Source: an uncultured Marmoricola sp. (lineage in GTDB: Bacteria > Actinomycetota > Actinomycetes > Propionibacteriales > Nocardioidaceae). Taken from it: DNA of 11,946 nt. Shown here in pieces: positions 6,162 to 11,946 of the stretch. The DNA lies in the NCBI GenBank assembly GCA_937868455.1, contig CALMMO010000085.1, forward strand, positions 1 through 11,946, given 5' to 3'. Position numbers and translations under genes: made by a program. Position 1 is the first letter of the stretch, and each line of letters opens with the position of its first letter. A model generated the notes under the pieces. It worked only from the letters and a program-made list of their open reading frames with translations, was not told where the DNA came from and did no database searches.

Positions 6162-6767
6162 CTACAGCCAGCCGTTATCTCGAGCGATGAGGGCGGCTTC
6201 GATGCTGGTGGCGGCACCGGTCTTGCCGATGGCCGACGACAAGTGATTGCGCACAGTGCCCGCCGAGAGGAACAACGCTCTGGCAATAGAGGAAGCTGAG
6301 TCACCCTGCACCGCCAGCCTAAGTACGTCGACTTCCCGCTCGCTGAGCGGATTGCGCCCACCGATCAGCGACTCTTGGGCCAGTTGAGGGTCGACGACTC
6401 GCAGACCCGCATGCACGCGACGTACTGCGTCGGCCAACTGCGCGGCTGGGGTGTCTTTGACGACGAATCCACTGGCGCCGGCTTCGAGGGCGCGGCGCAG
6501 ATAGCCGGGGCGTCCAAATGTGGTCACGACCAAGATCCGAGTCGCTAGTCCGGCTGCTTTCAACCCGGCCGTTGCTTCGATGCCATCGAGCCCCGGCATT
6601 TCGATGTCGAGCACACACACGTCAGGCTGGTGGCGAACGACGGCTGAGAGAACTTCGTCGCCTCGTCCGACCTCAGCCACCACTTCCAAGTCGGGCTCGA
6701 GCCCGAGCAAGGCGGCCATCGCGCCGCGCACGAGAGCTTGATCGTCGGCCAGCAGTAGCCGGATCAC
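6162..6767 (-). CDS. NarL/DesR-type response regulator of the ABC exporter operon
   Basis: 201 residues. The receiver domain has D8-D9, phospho-acceptor D54 in VCVLDIEMPG, T82 in LVVTTFG and K104 in FVVKDTP. A short linker leads to a complete LuxR/GerE helix-turn-helix (about 139-201) with NPLSEREVDVLRLAVQG and a recognition helix region LSAGTVRNHLSSAIGKTG. It is the standard actinobacterial DesR-like regulator. The GTG start overlaps the TGA stop of the kinase gene by 4 nt (GTGA, 6764-6767), so the two proteins are translationally coupled. As last gene of the ATPase-permease-kinase-regulator cassette it most likely activates its own operon; the palindromes at 9481-9555 are the obvious candidate binding sites. 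Very confident on family, moderate on target. Confidence 0.93.
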   Translation of the reverse strand: MIRLLLADDQALVRGAMAALLGLEPDLEVVAEVGRGDEVLSAVVRHQPDVCVLDIEMPGLDGIEATAGLKAAGLATRILVVTTFGRPGYLRRALEAGASGFVVKDTPAAQLADAVRRVHAGLRVVDPQLAQESLIGGRNPLSEREVDVLRLAVQGDSASSIARALFLSAGTVRNHLSSAIGKTGAATSIEAALIARDNGWL

Positions 6768-7840
6768 CAGCGCACCTCCACCACAGTGCCGACGCCATCT
6801 GGACCGGCCCCAATCCGCACTTTCCCTTGCCTAGCTTCGACTCGTTCGACGAGCCCGCGCAGCCCATTGCCAAACGGAGAGTTCACTCCCACGCCATCGT
6901 CGCGGATGGTCACCGAGTCCGGCGTGAGCGAGACCGCGCAGCGCTCAGCCTGGCTATGTCTAATCACGTTGGTCACTGCTTCACGAACCACCCAGGCCGC
7001 ACTGGGGCGATACCGGGGGTCGAGTACGTCGGGATCAGAGGGCAGTTCGACTTCGATGCCGGCGCCTGTCAATGCGGCACCAGCAGACTTCAACTCATCA
7101 TCGAGTCGAGTGGCTCGAAGCCCACCAACCGTCTCTCGAATCTCGGCAAGTGACTGCCTGCTCAGTGCCTGAATGTCGCGAAGTTCAGCAGCGGCTCGCG
7201 CAGGGTCACTCGCCATCAACTTCTCGGCCAACTCCGCCTTGATTGCCACCACGGTGAGGGAGTGACCCAGCACATCGTGCACATCTCGCGCCACCCGCTC
7301 GCGCTCAGCGACGACGATGAGTTCGTGCTCAACGCCTTTGCGCTCGACCGCCCAGTCGCTCATGAGGCGACCCACGCTGACGCCGGCGCCGACAGCGATC
7401 AGCAAGAAGGTGGTCCACGACCATGCCTTCCACGCGTCGATGAAGAACGGGCCAAGCACACCGATGAGCACGAAGAGTCCCGCCACCCACCAGTTCCACG
7501 GCCGCGCAAGAGCAAAGACGACAAACGAAGTCAGGAATGGCACAAACCCCAGAGCATCTGGACCGATGACAAACGCGTTCGCGAAGACGATGAGCAGGAG
7601 CAAACCCGTCACATAGAAGTTGCGTGAGCCGGACCGCTTTGCCACCATCCCGGCCGAGCCGAGGGCATAGACCACGGCAAACAACCCGACGAGACAGAGT
7701 CCGATGGCGCGGGTCTGGAAGTCGTCGTGCCGCTCCAGGACGGACCCCGCCGGGAAGGCCAAGAAGACCATCCAGGTGGCCCACATGAGCCAGCCGTAGC
7801 GGGAAAAGGGGTCGCGACCGTCTTGCTCCGGCGCGGTCAC
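6764..7840 (-). CDS. DesK-like membrane sensor histidine kinase
   Basis: 358 residues from the GTG at 7840. I chose this start because it overlaps the permease stop as GTGA (7837-7840), the same junction as between this gene and its regulator; a GTG at 7900 would add 20 residues and overlap the permease by 64 nt. The N-terminal ~140 residues hold four to six TM helices. The HisKA_3 dimerisation helix has ERERVARDVHDVLGHSL with phospho-His H188, followed by the X region ending in LAEIRETVGGLR. The HATPase core has N box VREAVTNVIRH (N291), G1 box RDDGVGV, and G2 box GNGLRGLVERVE, ending in GTVVEVRW. It lacks a large sensor loop, so the signal is probably sensed in the membrane or passed by the ABC transporter. 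It phosphorylates the regulator encoded next to it. Confidence 0.92.
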   Translation of the reverse strand: MTAPEQDGRDPFSRYGWLMWATWMVFLAFPAGSVLERHDDFQTRAIGLCLVGLFAVVYALGSAGMVAKRSGSRNFYVTGLLLLIVFANAFVIGPDALGFVPFLTSFVVFALARPWNWWVAGLFVLIGVLGPFFIDAWKAWSWTTFLLIAVGAGVSVGRLMSDWAVERKGVEHELIVVAERERVARDVHDVLGHSLTVVAIKAELAEKLMASDPARAAAELRDIQALSRQSLAEIRETVGGLRATRLDDELKSAGAALTGAGIEVELPSDPDVLDPRYRPSAAWVVREAVTNVIRHSQAERCAVSLTPDSVTIRDDGVGVNSPFGNGLRGLVERVEARQGKVRIGAGPDGVGTVVEVRW

Positions 7841-8595
7841 TGACGCGCGCGACTTCGACGTACTAACAAGGTCGCGGCGACCGCCAAGATCACTAGCCAC
7901 ACCGCAACGTTAGTCAACGGCATCCATAAGGCCTCGTGGACCGGGTCGCCATCGCTGGAGACGACCCAGCCATCCGAGACTGGGTATCGAGCCAACGTGG
8001 CATAGCCATAGAGCGGGGTGAACCGTGCGAACGTCAGCCATCCTCCGCTGAGAGGGAAGAAGAGATTGCCGAGGAATGAAAGCACCACCAGTGACCCGCT
8101 GACCGCACCCAGTGCTGCCTCTCCGCGCACGAGTTGACCCAGCACCAGTCCGTAGAGGGCAAAGAGCACAGATCCCCCGATCAAGATGGAGATCGATAAC
8201 ACCCACGCTTTGGGGGTCGCCTCGACATCTGTGCTCGCCCCGATGATCGAGACGATGGTGATGGGGATGATGGCAACCACGACGGCCAGGGCGCTCTTGA
8301 TCGCGACGTACTGCCCATCACCCAGTGGGGTCAGTCCTAATTGACGTCCCCAACCGGTTGCCCGTTCGATCGCGGTCGCTGCGCCCAGACTGGCAGTAGC
8401 GGCGACTGCGCCGTAGGCAGCCATCGCCACCATGATCATCATGGCGACGTTGCCGTGGGCAACCTTGATGGAGCCGTACGACTGGGCGGCTCCGAAGATG
8501 ACGTAGAAGAACGCGGGCATGATCGCGGTAAAGAACAACCGCACCCGATCGCGCACCACGCGGCGGATTTCAAGCTTCAAGATGGTCAGCGTCAT
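7837..8595 (-). CDS. ABC-2 type exporter permease
   Basis: 252 residues with six predicted TM helices and the order of ABC-2 exporters. A cytoplasmic N-terminus LKLEIRRVVRDRVRLFF leads into TM1, a strongly hydrophobic pair follows, then a long loop, and the segment LVVLSFLGNLFFPLSGGWLTFARFTPLYGY, a hallmark of ABC-2 permeases. The C-terminus is basic (RRSRARQ). Its ATG overlaps the ATPase stop as ATGA (8592-8595) and its TGA overlaps the kinase start, so it is the second gene of a tightly coupled operon. It should form the membrane part of an exporter with the ATPase encoded upstream. The substrate is unknown; similar cassettes export antibiotics, peptides or lipids. Confidence 0.9.
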   Translation of the reverse strand: MTLTILKLEIRRVVRDRVRLFFTAIMPAFFYVIFGAAQSYGSIKVAHGNVAMMIMVAMAAYGAVAATASLGAATAIERATGWGRQLGLTPLGDGQYVAIKSALAVVVAIIPITIVSIIGASTDVEATPKAWVLSISILIGGSVLFALYGLVLGQLVRGEAALGAVSGSLVVLSFLGNLFFPLSGGWLTFARFTPLYGYATLARYPVSDGWVVSSDGDPVHEALWMPLTNVAVWLVILAVAATLLVRRSRARQ

Positions 8596-9476
8596 TTCGC
8601 TGCTCCTTCGGTCAATGCCACAAAGGCGTCTTCGAGGCTGCCGCTGACGACTTCTAGGTTCGTGGCCCCAAACTCCGTGAGCAGGGCGAGTGCCACTGAG
8701 TCGCTATCTGCGGCGCGAACGACGAAACGTTGCGCCACCAACTGGCCACCAAAGCGGTCGATGGCGCGGGCTGGGTCGGCCAGATCGGCACTCACCCACC
8801 GACCCGTCGCCTTGGCACGGATCTCCTCGGTGGGGCCGTCAGCAACGATCCGCCCACCACTCATCAAGACAGTTCGATCGGCGAAATCGTCGGCCTCTTC
8901 GAGATAGTGCGTGGCAAACACCACGGTTCGCCCTTCGCGGGCCTCAGCATGCATTTGGGCCCAGAAGTCTCGGCGTGCGTTGACATCCATTCCCGCCGTC
9001 GGCTCATCGAGGATGAGCAGGTCAGGTCGAGGCAGCAGCGCCAACGCGAATCTCAATCGCTGCTGTTCGCCGCCACTGCACTTGCTGACCCGTCGACTGC
9101 TGATTGCGCTGAGGTTCGCCAAATCCAGCACCCGCATCACCGGCTCGGGATTGGAGTACGTCGCCGCGATGAACTCCACCGTCTCAGCAACCGTGAGGTC
9201 AGGAAGGAGCCCACCGGTTTGGAGCACCGCGGCCACTCGGCCAGCCGCGACTGCCGCACGTGGCGCCATGCCGAACACCTTGATGCTGCCCGAGGTCGGC
9301 GCCGAGAGCCCGAGCACCATGTCGAGGGTCGTGGTCTTGCCGGCCCCATTGGGACCCAACAAGGCGACCACTTCGCCTGGCTCAATCCTTAAGTCGATGT
9401 GATCGACGGCGATGACTGGCAAAGTCGAGCCCCGAAAACGACGCGAAACTTGGAGCAACTCGATGGCTGGTGTCAT
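8592..9476 (-). CDS. ABC exporter ATPase subunit
   Basis: 294 residues, normal for drug-type ABC-2 ATPases. Walker A is GPNGAGKTTT (41-50), the Q loop is Q86 in LQTGGLLPDL, the signature is CSGGEQQR (133-140, a variant of LSGGQ), Walker B is LLILDEPTAG with E158, and the switch His is H190 in FATHYLEEAD. A C-terminal ~80-residue domain ends in GSLEDAFVALTEG, which is typical of this subfamily. ATG 9476 is the only sensible start: MTPAIELLQVSRRFRG leads straight into the first strand. It has no Shine-Dalgarno sequence; instead a 7-bp hairpin ends 4 nt before the ATG. First gene of the four-gene operon; it powers export by the permease encoded next. Confidence 0.93.
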   Translation of the reverse strand: MTPAIELLQVSRRFRGSTLPVIAVDHIDLRIEPGEVVALLGPNGAGKTTTLDMVLGLSAPTSGSIKVFGMAPRAAVAAGRVAAVLQTGGLLPDLTVAETVEFIAATYSNPEPVMRVLDLANLSAISSRRVSKCSGGEQQRLRFALALLPRPDLLILDEPTAGMDVNARRDFWAQMHAEAREGRTVVFATHYLEEADDFADRTVLMSGGRIVADGPTEEIRAKATGRWVSADLADPARAIDRFGGQLVAQRFVVRAADSDSVALALLTEFGATNLEVVSGSLEDAFVALTEGAAK

Positions 9477-9480
9477 AACA

Positions 9481-9507
9481 CCGACTGTGCTGCAGTCGGC
9501 GCCGACT
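9481..9507. promoter_or_regulatory. Three-half-site palindrome array before the ABC operon
   Basis: On the + strand CCGACTG (9481-9487), CAGTCGG (9493-9499) and CCGACT (9502-9507) alternate in orientation. The last two form a 14-bp perfect palindrome, AGTCGGCGCCGACT (9494-9507). In the mRNA the first two make a hairpin ending 4 nt before the ATPase ATG. It is an operator for a dimeric or tetrameric regulator, or a translational control hairpin. Confidence 0.5.
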
Positions 9508-9512
9508 AGCCC

Positions 9513-9533
9513 ACGCTAGGTGTCACGACCTAC
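9513..9533 (-). promoter_or_regulatory. Candidate promoter of the ABC/two-component operon
   Basis: Read on the - strand, GTAGGTCGTGA (9533-9523), 4 nt, then TAGCGT (9518-9513, TANNNT). Transcription would start near 9506, giving a leader of about 30 nt. The same 11-mer at the same distance from a -10 occurs before the SRPBCC gene. Confidence 0.5.
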
Positions 9534-9541
9534 CCATGACA

Positions 9542-9555
9542 GAAGTCATGACTTC
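9542..9555. promoter_or_regulatory. 14-bp perfect palindrome upstream of the ABC promoter
   Basis: GAAGTCATGACTTC is perfectly self-complementary and overlaps the stop codon of the SRPBCC gene; CATGAC at 9535-9540 adds a further half-site. Its centre lies at about -42.5 from the predicted start at 9506, a usual place for an activator. A role as part of a transcription end is less likely because it has no loop or T run. Confidence 0.45.
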
Positions 9556-10010
9556 GTGAGGAGCTCCTCGATGCGCTCAAGGGTGCGGGCCATGTTGACC
9601 CGGGTTGAGTCGGCCATGGCGCGACGTACTAACCAACGACTCGTGAATGCCTCTGTGGAGATGTCCCAGGTCTCGGTGACCAAGGTGCCCTCATCCTTGG
9701 GCTGGAGTTCGTAGCGCCAAATCCGGCCAGTGAAGAGTTTGTTCAAGGGAGCCGGAGCGAACACTTGCCACGCAATCAGGCGGTTTTCGCTGAACTCAAC
9801 GATTGTGCTCTTGGTGCTGTAGGACGCACCCATCTTCATGTCCATGCCGAATGAGTCACCCAGTTTGAGCCTGCGACCACCACTGCGGGCACCCACGACC
9901 GTGCCTGAGCCGTCGATGTCTTTGTGTCTGGCCGGGTCAGCCAGAAGATCGAAGATCGCCTCTGCGGGCACGGGGATAAGGCGTTGGACACTGACCTGGT
10001 TGCGACTCAT
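9546..10010 (-). CDS. SRPBCC (polyketide cyclase/START-like) family protein
   Basis: 154 residues, the usual size of a single SRPBCC domain, a helix-grip fold with a hydrophobic ligand cavity. The N-terminal strand SVQRLIPVPAEAIFDLLADPARHKDIDGSG (7-36) is characteristic: the VPAEAIFDLLADP helix opens this family. Strands follow (LKLGDSFGMDMKMG, STIVEFSENRLIAWQV, GTLVTETWDI), and a long C-terminal helix RVNMARTLERIEELL. No transmembrane segment or catalytic motif is seen; it may bind a lipid or another hydrophobic ligand. ATG 10010 is chosen because TACTCT lies exactly 6 nt upstream; an in-frame upstream start would run into the glycosidase gene. The fold is certain, the role unknown. M. tuberculosis Rv0910 toxin shares the fold, but that does not make this a toxin. 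Confidence 0.88.
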   Translation of the reverse strand: MSRNQVSVQRLIPVPAEAIFDLLADPARHKDIDGSGTVVGARSGGRRLKLGDSFGMDMKMGASYSTKSTIVEFSENRLIAWQVFAPAPLNKLFTGRIWRYELQPKDEGTLVTETWDISTEAFTSRWLVRRAMADSTRVNMARTLERIEELLTKS

Positions 10011-10016
10011 GGCGCG

Positions 10017-10037
10017 AGAGTACAGCTCACGACCTAC
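10017..10037 (-). promoter_or_regulatory. Leaderless promoter of the SRPBCC gene with the shared 11-mer
   Basis: Read on the - strand, GTAGGTCGTGA (10037-10027), 4 nt, TACTCT (10022-10017), 6 nt, ATG. The element overlaps the last codons of the glycosidase gene. Confidence 0.55.
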
Positions 10038-11502
10038 GCGGCGTGACCCGCACTTCGACAACCTCTGCTGAGCCCGAAGTGCCCAGTTCAAGGGTTCCGC
10101 TCCGCGGATCCCAACGTACGGCGCGCACCCCCGTCTCACTCGTCACAACAGGTTCTAGCAATCCCCATGATGTGGTCGGCACCCGCACGGTTGTGACCCC
10201 AGCGGCCGGCCTCCATCTGATCGTGAGTTCCTCGGAAGTGGTGTCCCAGTCGAGCAGCGTGCCGGCAACTGCGACAGGCGTCGGCGTGGCGAAAACCTCC
10301 ACCACATTTCGAGGGGCACCCGCGTCGTCGTAAGGCCCCCAGGCTCCGGGATCACGCGACCAGTAGAGCCAGCCAGCGCCCATGTCTTCGGCGGTGGCGA
10401 CGACCTTGGCGAGAAACGCAGCCGCGCCGGGCTGGTCGGTATCGAGCCCGAACTCACCCAAGATGATCGGCACCGTGTCAGCCCCGTCGCCGCGCGCATC
10501 GAGTCTGCGTGCGACTCGCAACACGTTGTCGCGCCAGAACCTCAACGTGGCATCGACCTGTCCGCGCGAACGCCCGGAATAGCCGTCACCGAGTTCCAGA
10601 GGCGGCGGGTAGAGGTGTGGACAGTAGGCGATCCGTGCCGATCCGGTCCGCGGATCAACGAGCGCACCCAGTCCGGACGGGGTGCCCCAGTTGGTGCCAA
10701 GCGCCTGCGGCTCCACACACACCCAGTGATCGCGATCGACGCGCCTGATCCCGGTGAGCAGGCGTTGATAGAGGGCTGTGAGCGGACCTGCTTCGAACTC
10801 CACGCCCTGACGGGTGCCGCCATAGGGCTCGTTCATCAGGTCGAAGGCAACGACCGTTGGGTCGCCCGCGAACCGTTGGGCAACGGCCACCCAGGCGTGC
10901 AGGTAGTGGTCTTGGAGTTCCGAGTGCGCGCCCGTCGTACCCCAAAAGTGGTCCCAGGCCCGCATCGTTCCCGGCTCCAGATAGCTCAACTCCCACATCG
11001 GCAGGCCGGTCTGAGTCTTCAAGCCGTCGATGTAGGTCGCCCAGGCCGGCGCCCCGTTGCCTTGATAGGGACCGCTGCCGAAGGTTGGACTCTGCGCGGT
11101 TGGGCGGTAGTAGCCGTAGACGTCTTGGTGCATGTCGAGTACGACGTGGAACCCCTGCTCGCCGTACTTCTCCACGCGCTGGGCAAGCCTGTCGAGGTAG
11201 GCCTCGTCGATGTCACCCGGCGTCGGCTCAATGGCGCGCCACGAGATCAACAAACGCACCGCATTGGTCGCCATGTCACGGCGTTCGGTGGCGACCTGGG
11301 CGGGCGTGGTGGCAGGCATGCCGTCGGGCCTGACCTTGGCCTGCCCATCGGTGTTAAACCCGCGGATCACCAGCGCGCGCCCTTGGGCGTCAGTGAGGTA
11401 AGCCGTCGACGCCGGCTCTGGACCCCTCATGGCAGCCGATGCCACGGCGGCGGCAAGCGCCACAACCGTGACGGTCGCCGCCATCCTTCGGGGACTCAGC
11501 AT
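10027..11502 (-). CDS. Secreted GH5 endoglycoceramidase-like glycosidase
   Basis: 491 residues. An N-terminal signal peptide (about 1-24: basic SPRRM, then an Ala/Val-rich core ending ASAAM) predicts export. The GH5 barrel has RGFNTDGQ (47-54), RLLISWRAIEP (83-93), VLDMHQDVYG (121-130), the acid/base in FDLMNEPYGG (E225) and the nucleophile in ILGEFG (E350). The DMHQD and DLMNEP combination, followed by a C-terminal beta domain (about 400-491), matches endoglycoceramidases (EC 3.2.1.123) and related endogalactosylceramidases known from Rhodococcus, which release the glycan from glycosphingolipids. All the catalytic residues expected are present. ATG 11502 is supported by TAACGT exactly 6 nt upstream. 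It reads towards the SRPBCC gene, 16 nt away, which has its own promoter. The glycolipid substrate (own, host or environmental) is unknown; related steryl-glucosidases are an alternative. Confidence 0.85.
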   Translation of the reverse strand: MLSPRRMAATVTVVALAAAVASAAMRGPEPASTAYLTDAQGRALVIRGFNTDGQAKVRPDGMPATTPAQVATERRDMATNAVRLLISWRAIEPTPGDIDEAYLDRLAQRVEKYGEQGFHVVLDMHQDVYGYYRPTAQSPTFGSGPYQGNGAPAWATYIDGLKTQTGLPMWELSYLEPGTMRAWDHFWGTTGAHSELQDHYLHAWVAVAQRFAGDPTVVAFDLMNEPYGGTRQGVEFEAGPLTALYQRLLTGIRRVDRDHWVCVEPQALGTNWGTPSGLGALVDPRTGSARIAYCPHLYPPPLELGDGYSGRSRGQVDATLRFWRDNVLRVARRLDARGDGADTVPIILGEFGLDTDQPGAAAFLAKVVATAEDMGAGWLYWSRDPGAWGPYDDAGAPRNVVEVFATPTPVAVAGTLLDWDTTSEELTIRWRPAAGVTTVRVPTTSWGLLEPVVTSETGVRAVRWDPRSGTLELGTSGSAEVVEVRVTPRRS

Positions 11503-11508
11503 GGGGGC

Positions 11509-11518
11509 ACGTTAGCCT
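11509..11518. promoter_or_regulatory. Overlapping divergent -10 boxes of two leaderless genes
   Basis: TAACGT on the - strand (11514-11509) ends 6 nt before the glycosidase ATG (11502). TAGCCT on the + strand (11513-11518) ends 6 nt before the ATG at 11525. The two hexamers share the T-A pair at 11513-11514. Confidence 0.5.
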
Positions 11519-11524
11519 GCGCTC

Positions 11525-11946
11525 ATGTCCCGAGGCTGGCTTCTCCGGTTGAGTGTCATCGGCGTCTGCGCCGCACTCGGCTCATGGTGGGTCACCGGAC
11601 AATTTCGCGGACGATTCGCTGAAGCGCTCATCCCTGAGGCGCTTGGAGTGCCATCGGCTTTGCCGCATCTAAGGCTCTGGCCGATGCCTGACCAAGCCTG
11701 GTCGCTATGGCTGGCTGACCTGGTCGGCGTCGCCGTGCTGGTCGCCTTTGTGGTCACGCCACCGCACCGCCGCCAGATCCTCTGGGTAGCTCTTGGGGCC
11801 GTGTGTGCAGGGGTCGTGCGCCTCGCGTGGATATCGGTGGTGGCCCAACACGACCTTGTCACCTTTGGGATTGCCCTGGCGCTCACCGTCGTACTCTGCG
11901 GGCTCGCTGGGCTCCTGCTCGGGGTGTTTGTTGCGTTCGTGGGGAA
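11525..11946 (+). CDS. Membrane protein of unknown function, N-terminal part (partial)
   Basis: An open frame of 140 codons runs from ATG 11525 off the right edge without a stop. It begins MSRGWLLRLSVIGVCAALG and shows four hydrophobic segments (about 6-22, 62-80, 87-108 and 114-140) separated by short basic or Pro-containing loops (RGRF, TPPHRRQ), as expected for an inner-membrane protein. I do not recognise a family. Its start is supported by TAGCCT exactly 6 nt upstream. A fully overlapping antisense frame (11512-11886) is Ser/Thr/Arg-rich with no domain and is judged spurious. It is divergent from the secreted glycosidase; a functional link is possible but unproven. Confidence 0.7.
   Translation, partial: MSRGWLLRLSVIGVCAALGSWWVTGQFRGRFAEALIPEALGVPSALPHLRLWPMPDQAWSLWLADLVGVAVLVAFVVTPPHRRQILWVALGAVCAGVVRLAWISVVAQHDLVTFGIALALTVVLCGLAGLLLGVFVAFVG

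Noticed and set aside
6518..7153. A 211-codon + strand frame across the regulator/kinase junction
   Set aside because: It is opposite to two genes with complete family motifs and encodes an Arg/Pro-rich sequence without recognisable domains.
1..7840. A DesK/DesR-like system in the same window as a desaturase gene
   Set aside because: DesK/DesR is only a similarity label in actinomycetes; this pair is fused by overlaps to an ABC exporter and lies 6 kb from the desaturase, so desaturase control is not supported.
9546..10139. A longer SRPBCC protein starting at 10139
   Set aside because: The added 43 residues overlap the glycosidase end and do not resemble the family, whereas ATG 10010 has TACTCT 6 nt upstream and starts right before the first strand.
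10615..11622. A 335-codon open frame on the + strand
   Set aside because: It is antisense to the glycosidase, whose catalytic motifs are intact; the translation is His/Arg/Gly-rich with no domain, a usual by-product of GC-rich coding DNA.
11512..11886. A 124-codon frame on the - strand at the right edge
   Set aside because: Its translation is Ser/Thr/Arg-rich and domain-free, while the + strand frame from 11525 encodes clear TM helices and has a good -10 box.

Overview
The window comes from a GC-rich bacterium, most likely an actinomycete (Actinomycetota). The support is a DesA3-like fatty-acid desaturase tail, an MT0933-type small antitoxin, NarL/LuxR two-component pairs of actinobacterial type, frequent GTG starts, and several genes with a TANNNT -10 hexamer exactly 6 nt before the start codon, as in leaderless actinobacterial transcripts. 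I cannot name a genus. No rRNA, tRNA, CRISPR array, insertion sequence or phage gene is visible.

Left part (1-4377, + strand): the end of a membrane fatty-acid desaturase; a two-TM potassium channel with a cytoplasmic RCK (TrkA-N/TrkA-C) gate; then a two-component pair. The pair is a very long membrane histidine kinase, which looks like two fused copies of a six-TM kinase with the second kinase core decayed, followed 17 nt later by its response regulator.

Middle (4378-6125, + strand): two strong hairpins, a Bcr/CflA-type MFS drug exporter, and a small MT0933-like antitoxin protein without an adjacent toxin, closed by a 16-bp hairpin terminator that can serve both strands.

Right part (6162-11502, - strand): a four-gene cassette read leftward (ABC ATPase, ABC-2 permease, DesK-like kinase, NarL-type regulator), with every junction a 4-nt ATGA or GTGA overlap. 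This is a typical self-regulated ABC exporter with its own two-component system. Upstream of it lie a short intergenic region packed with palindromes, an SRPBCC (polyketide cyclase-like) gene, and a secreted endoglycoceramidase-like GH5 enzyme. The SRPBCC gene and the ABC cassette share an 11-bp element at the same distance from their -10 boxes, suggesting common control.

Right edge (11525-11946, + strand): the start of an unrecognised membrane protein, divergent from the glycosidase. The two genes appear to have leaderless promoters whose -10 hexamers overlap.

The most interesting points are the tandem, half-degenerate sensor kinase, the shared promoter element with palindromes at the ABC/SRPBCC genes, and the overlapping divergent leaderless promoters. 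All calls come from reading the sequence; no database search was run.
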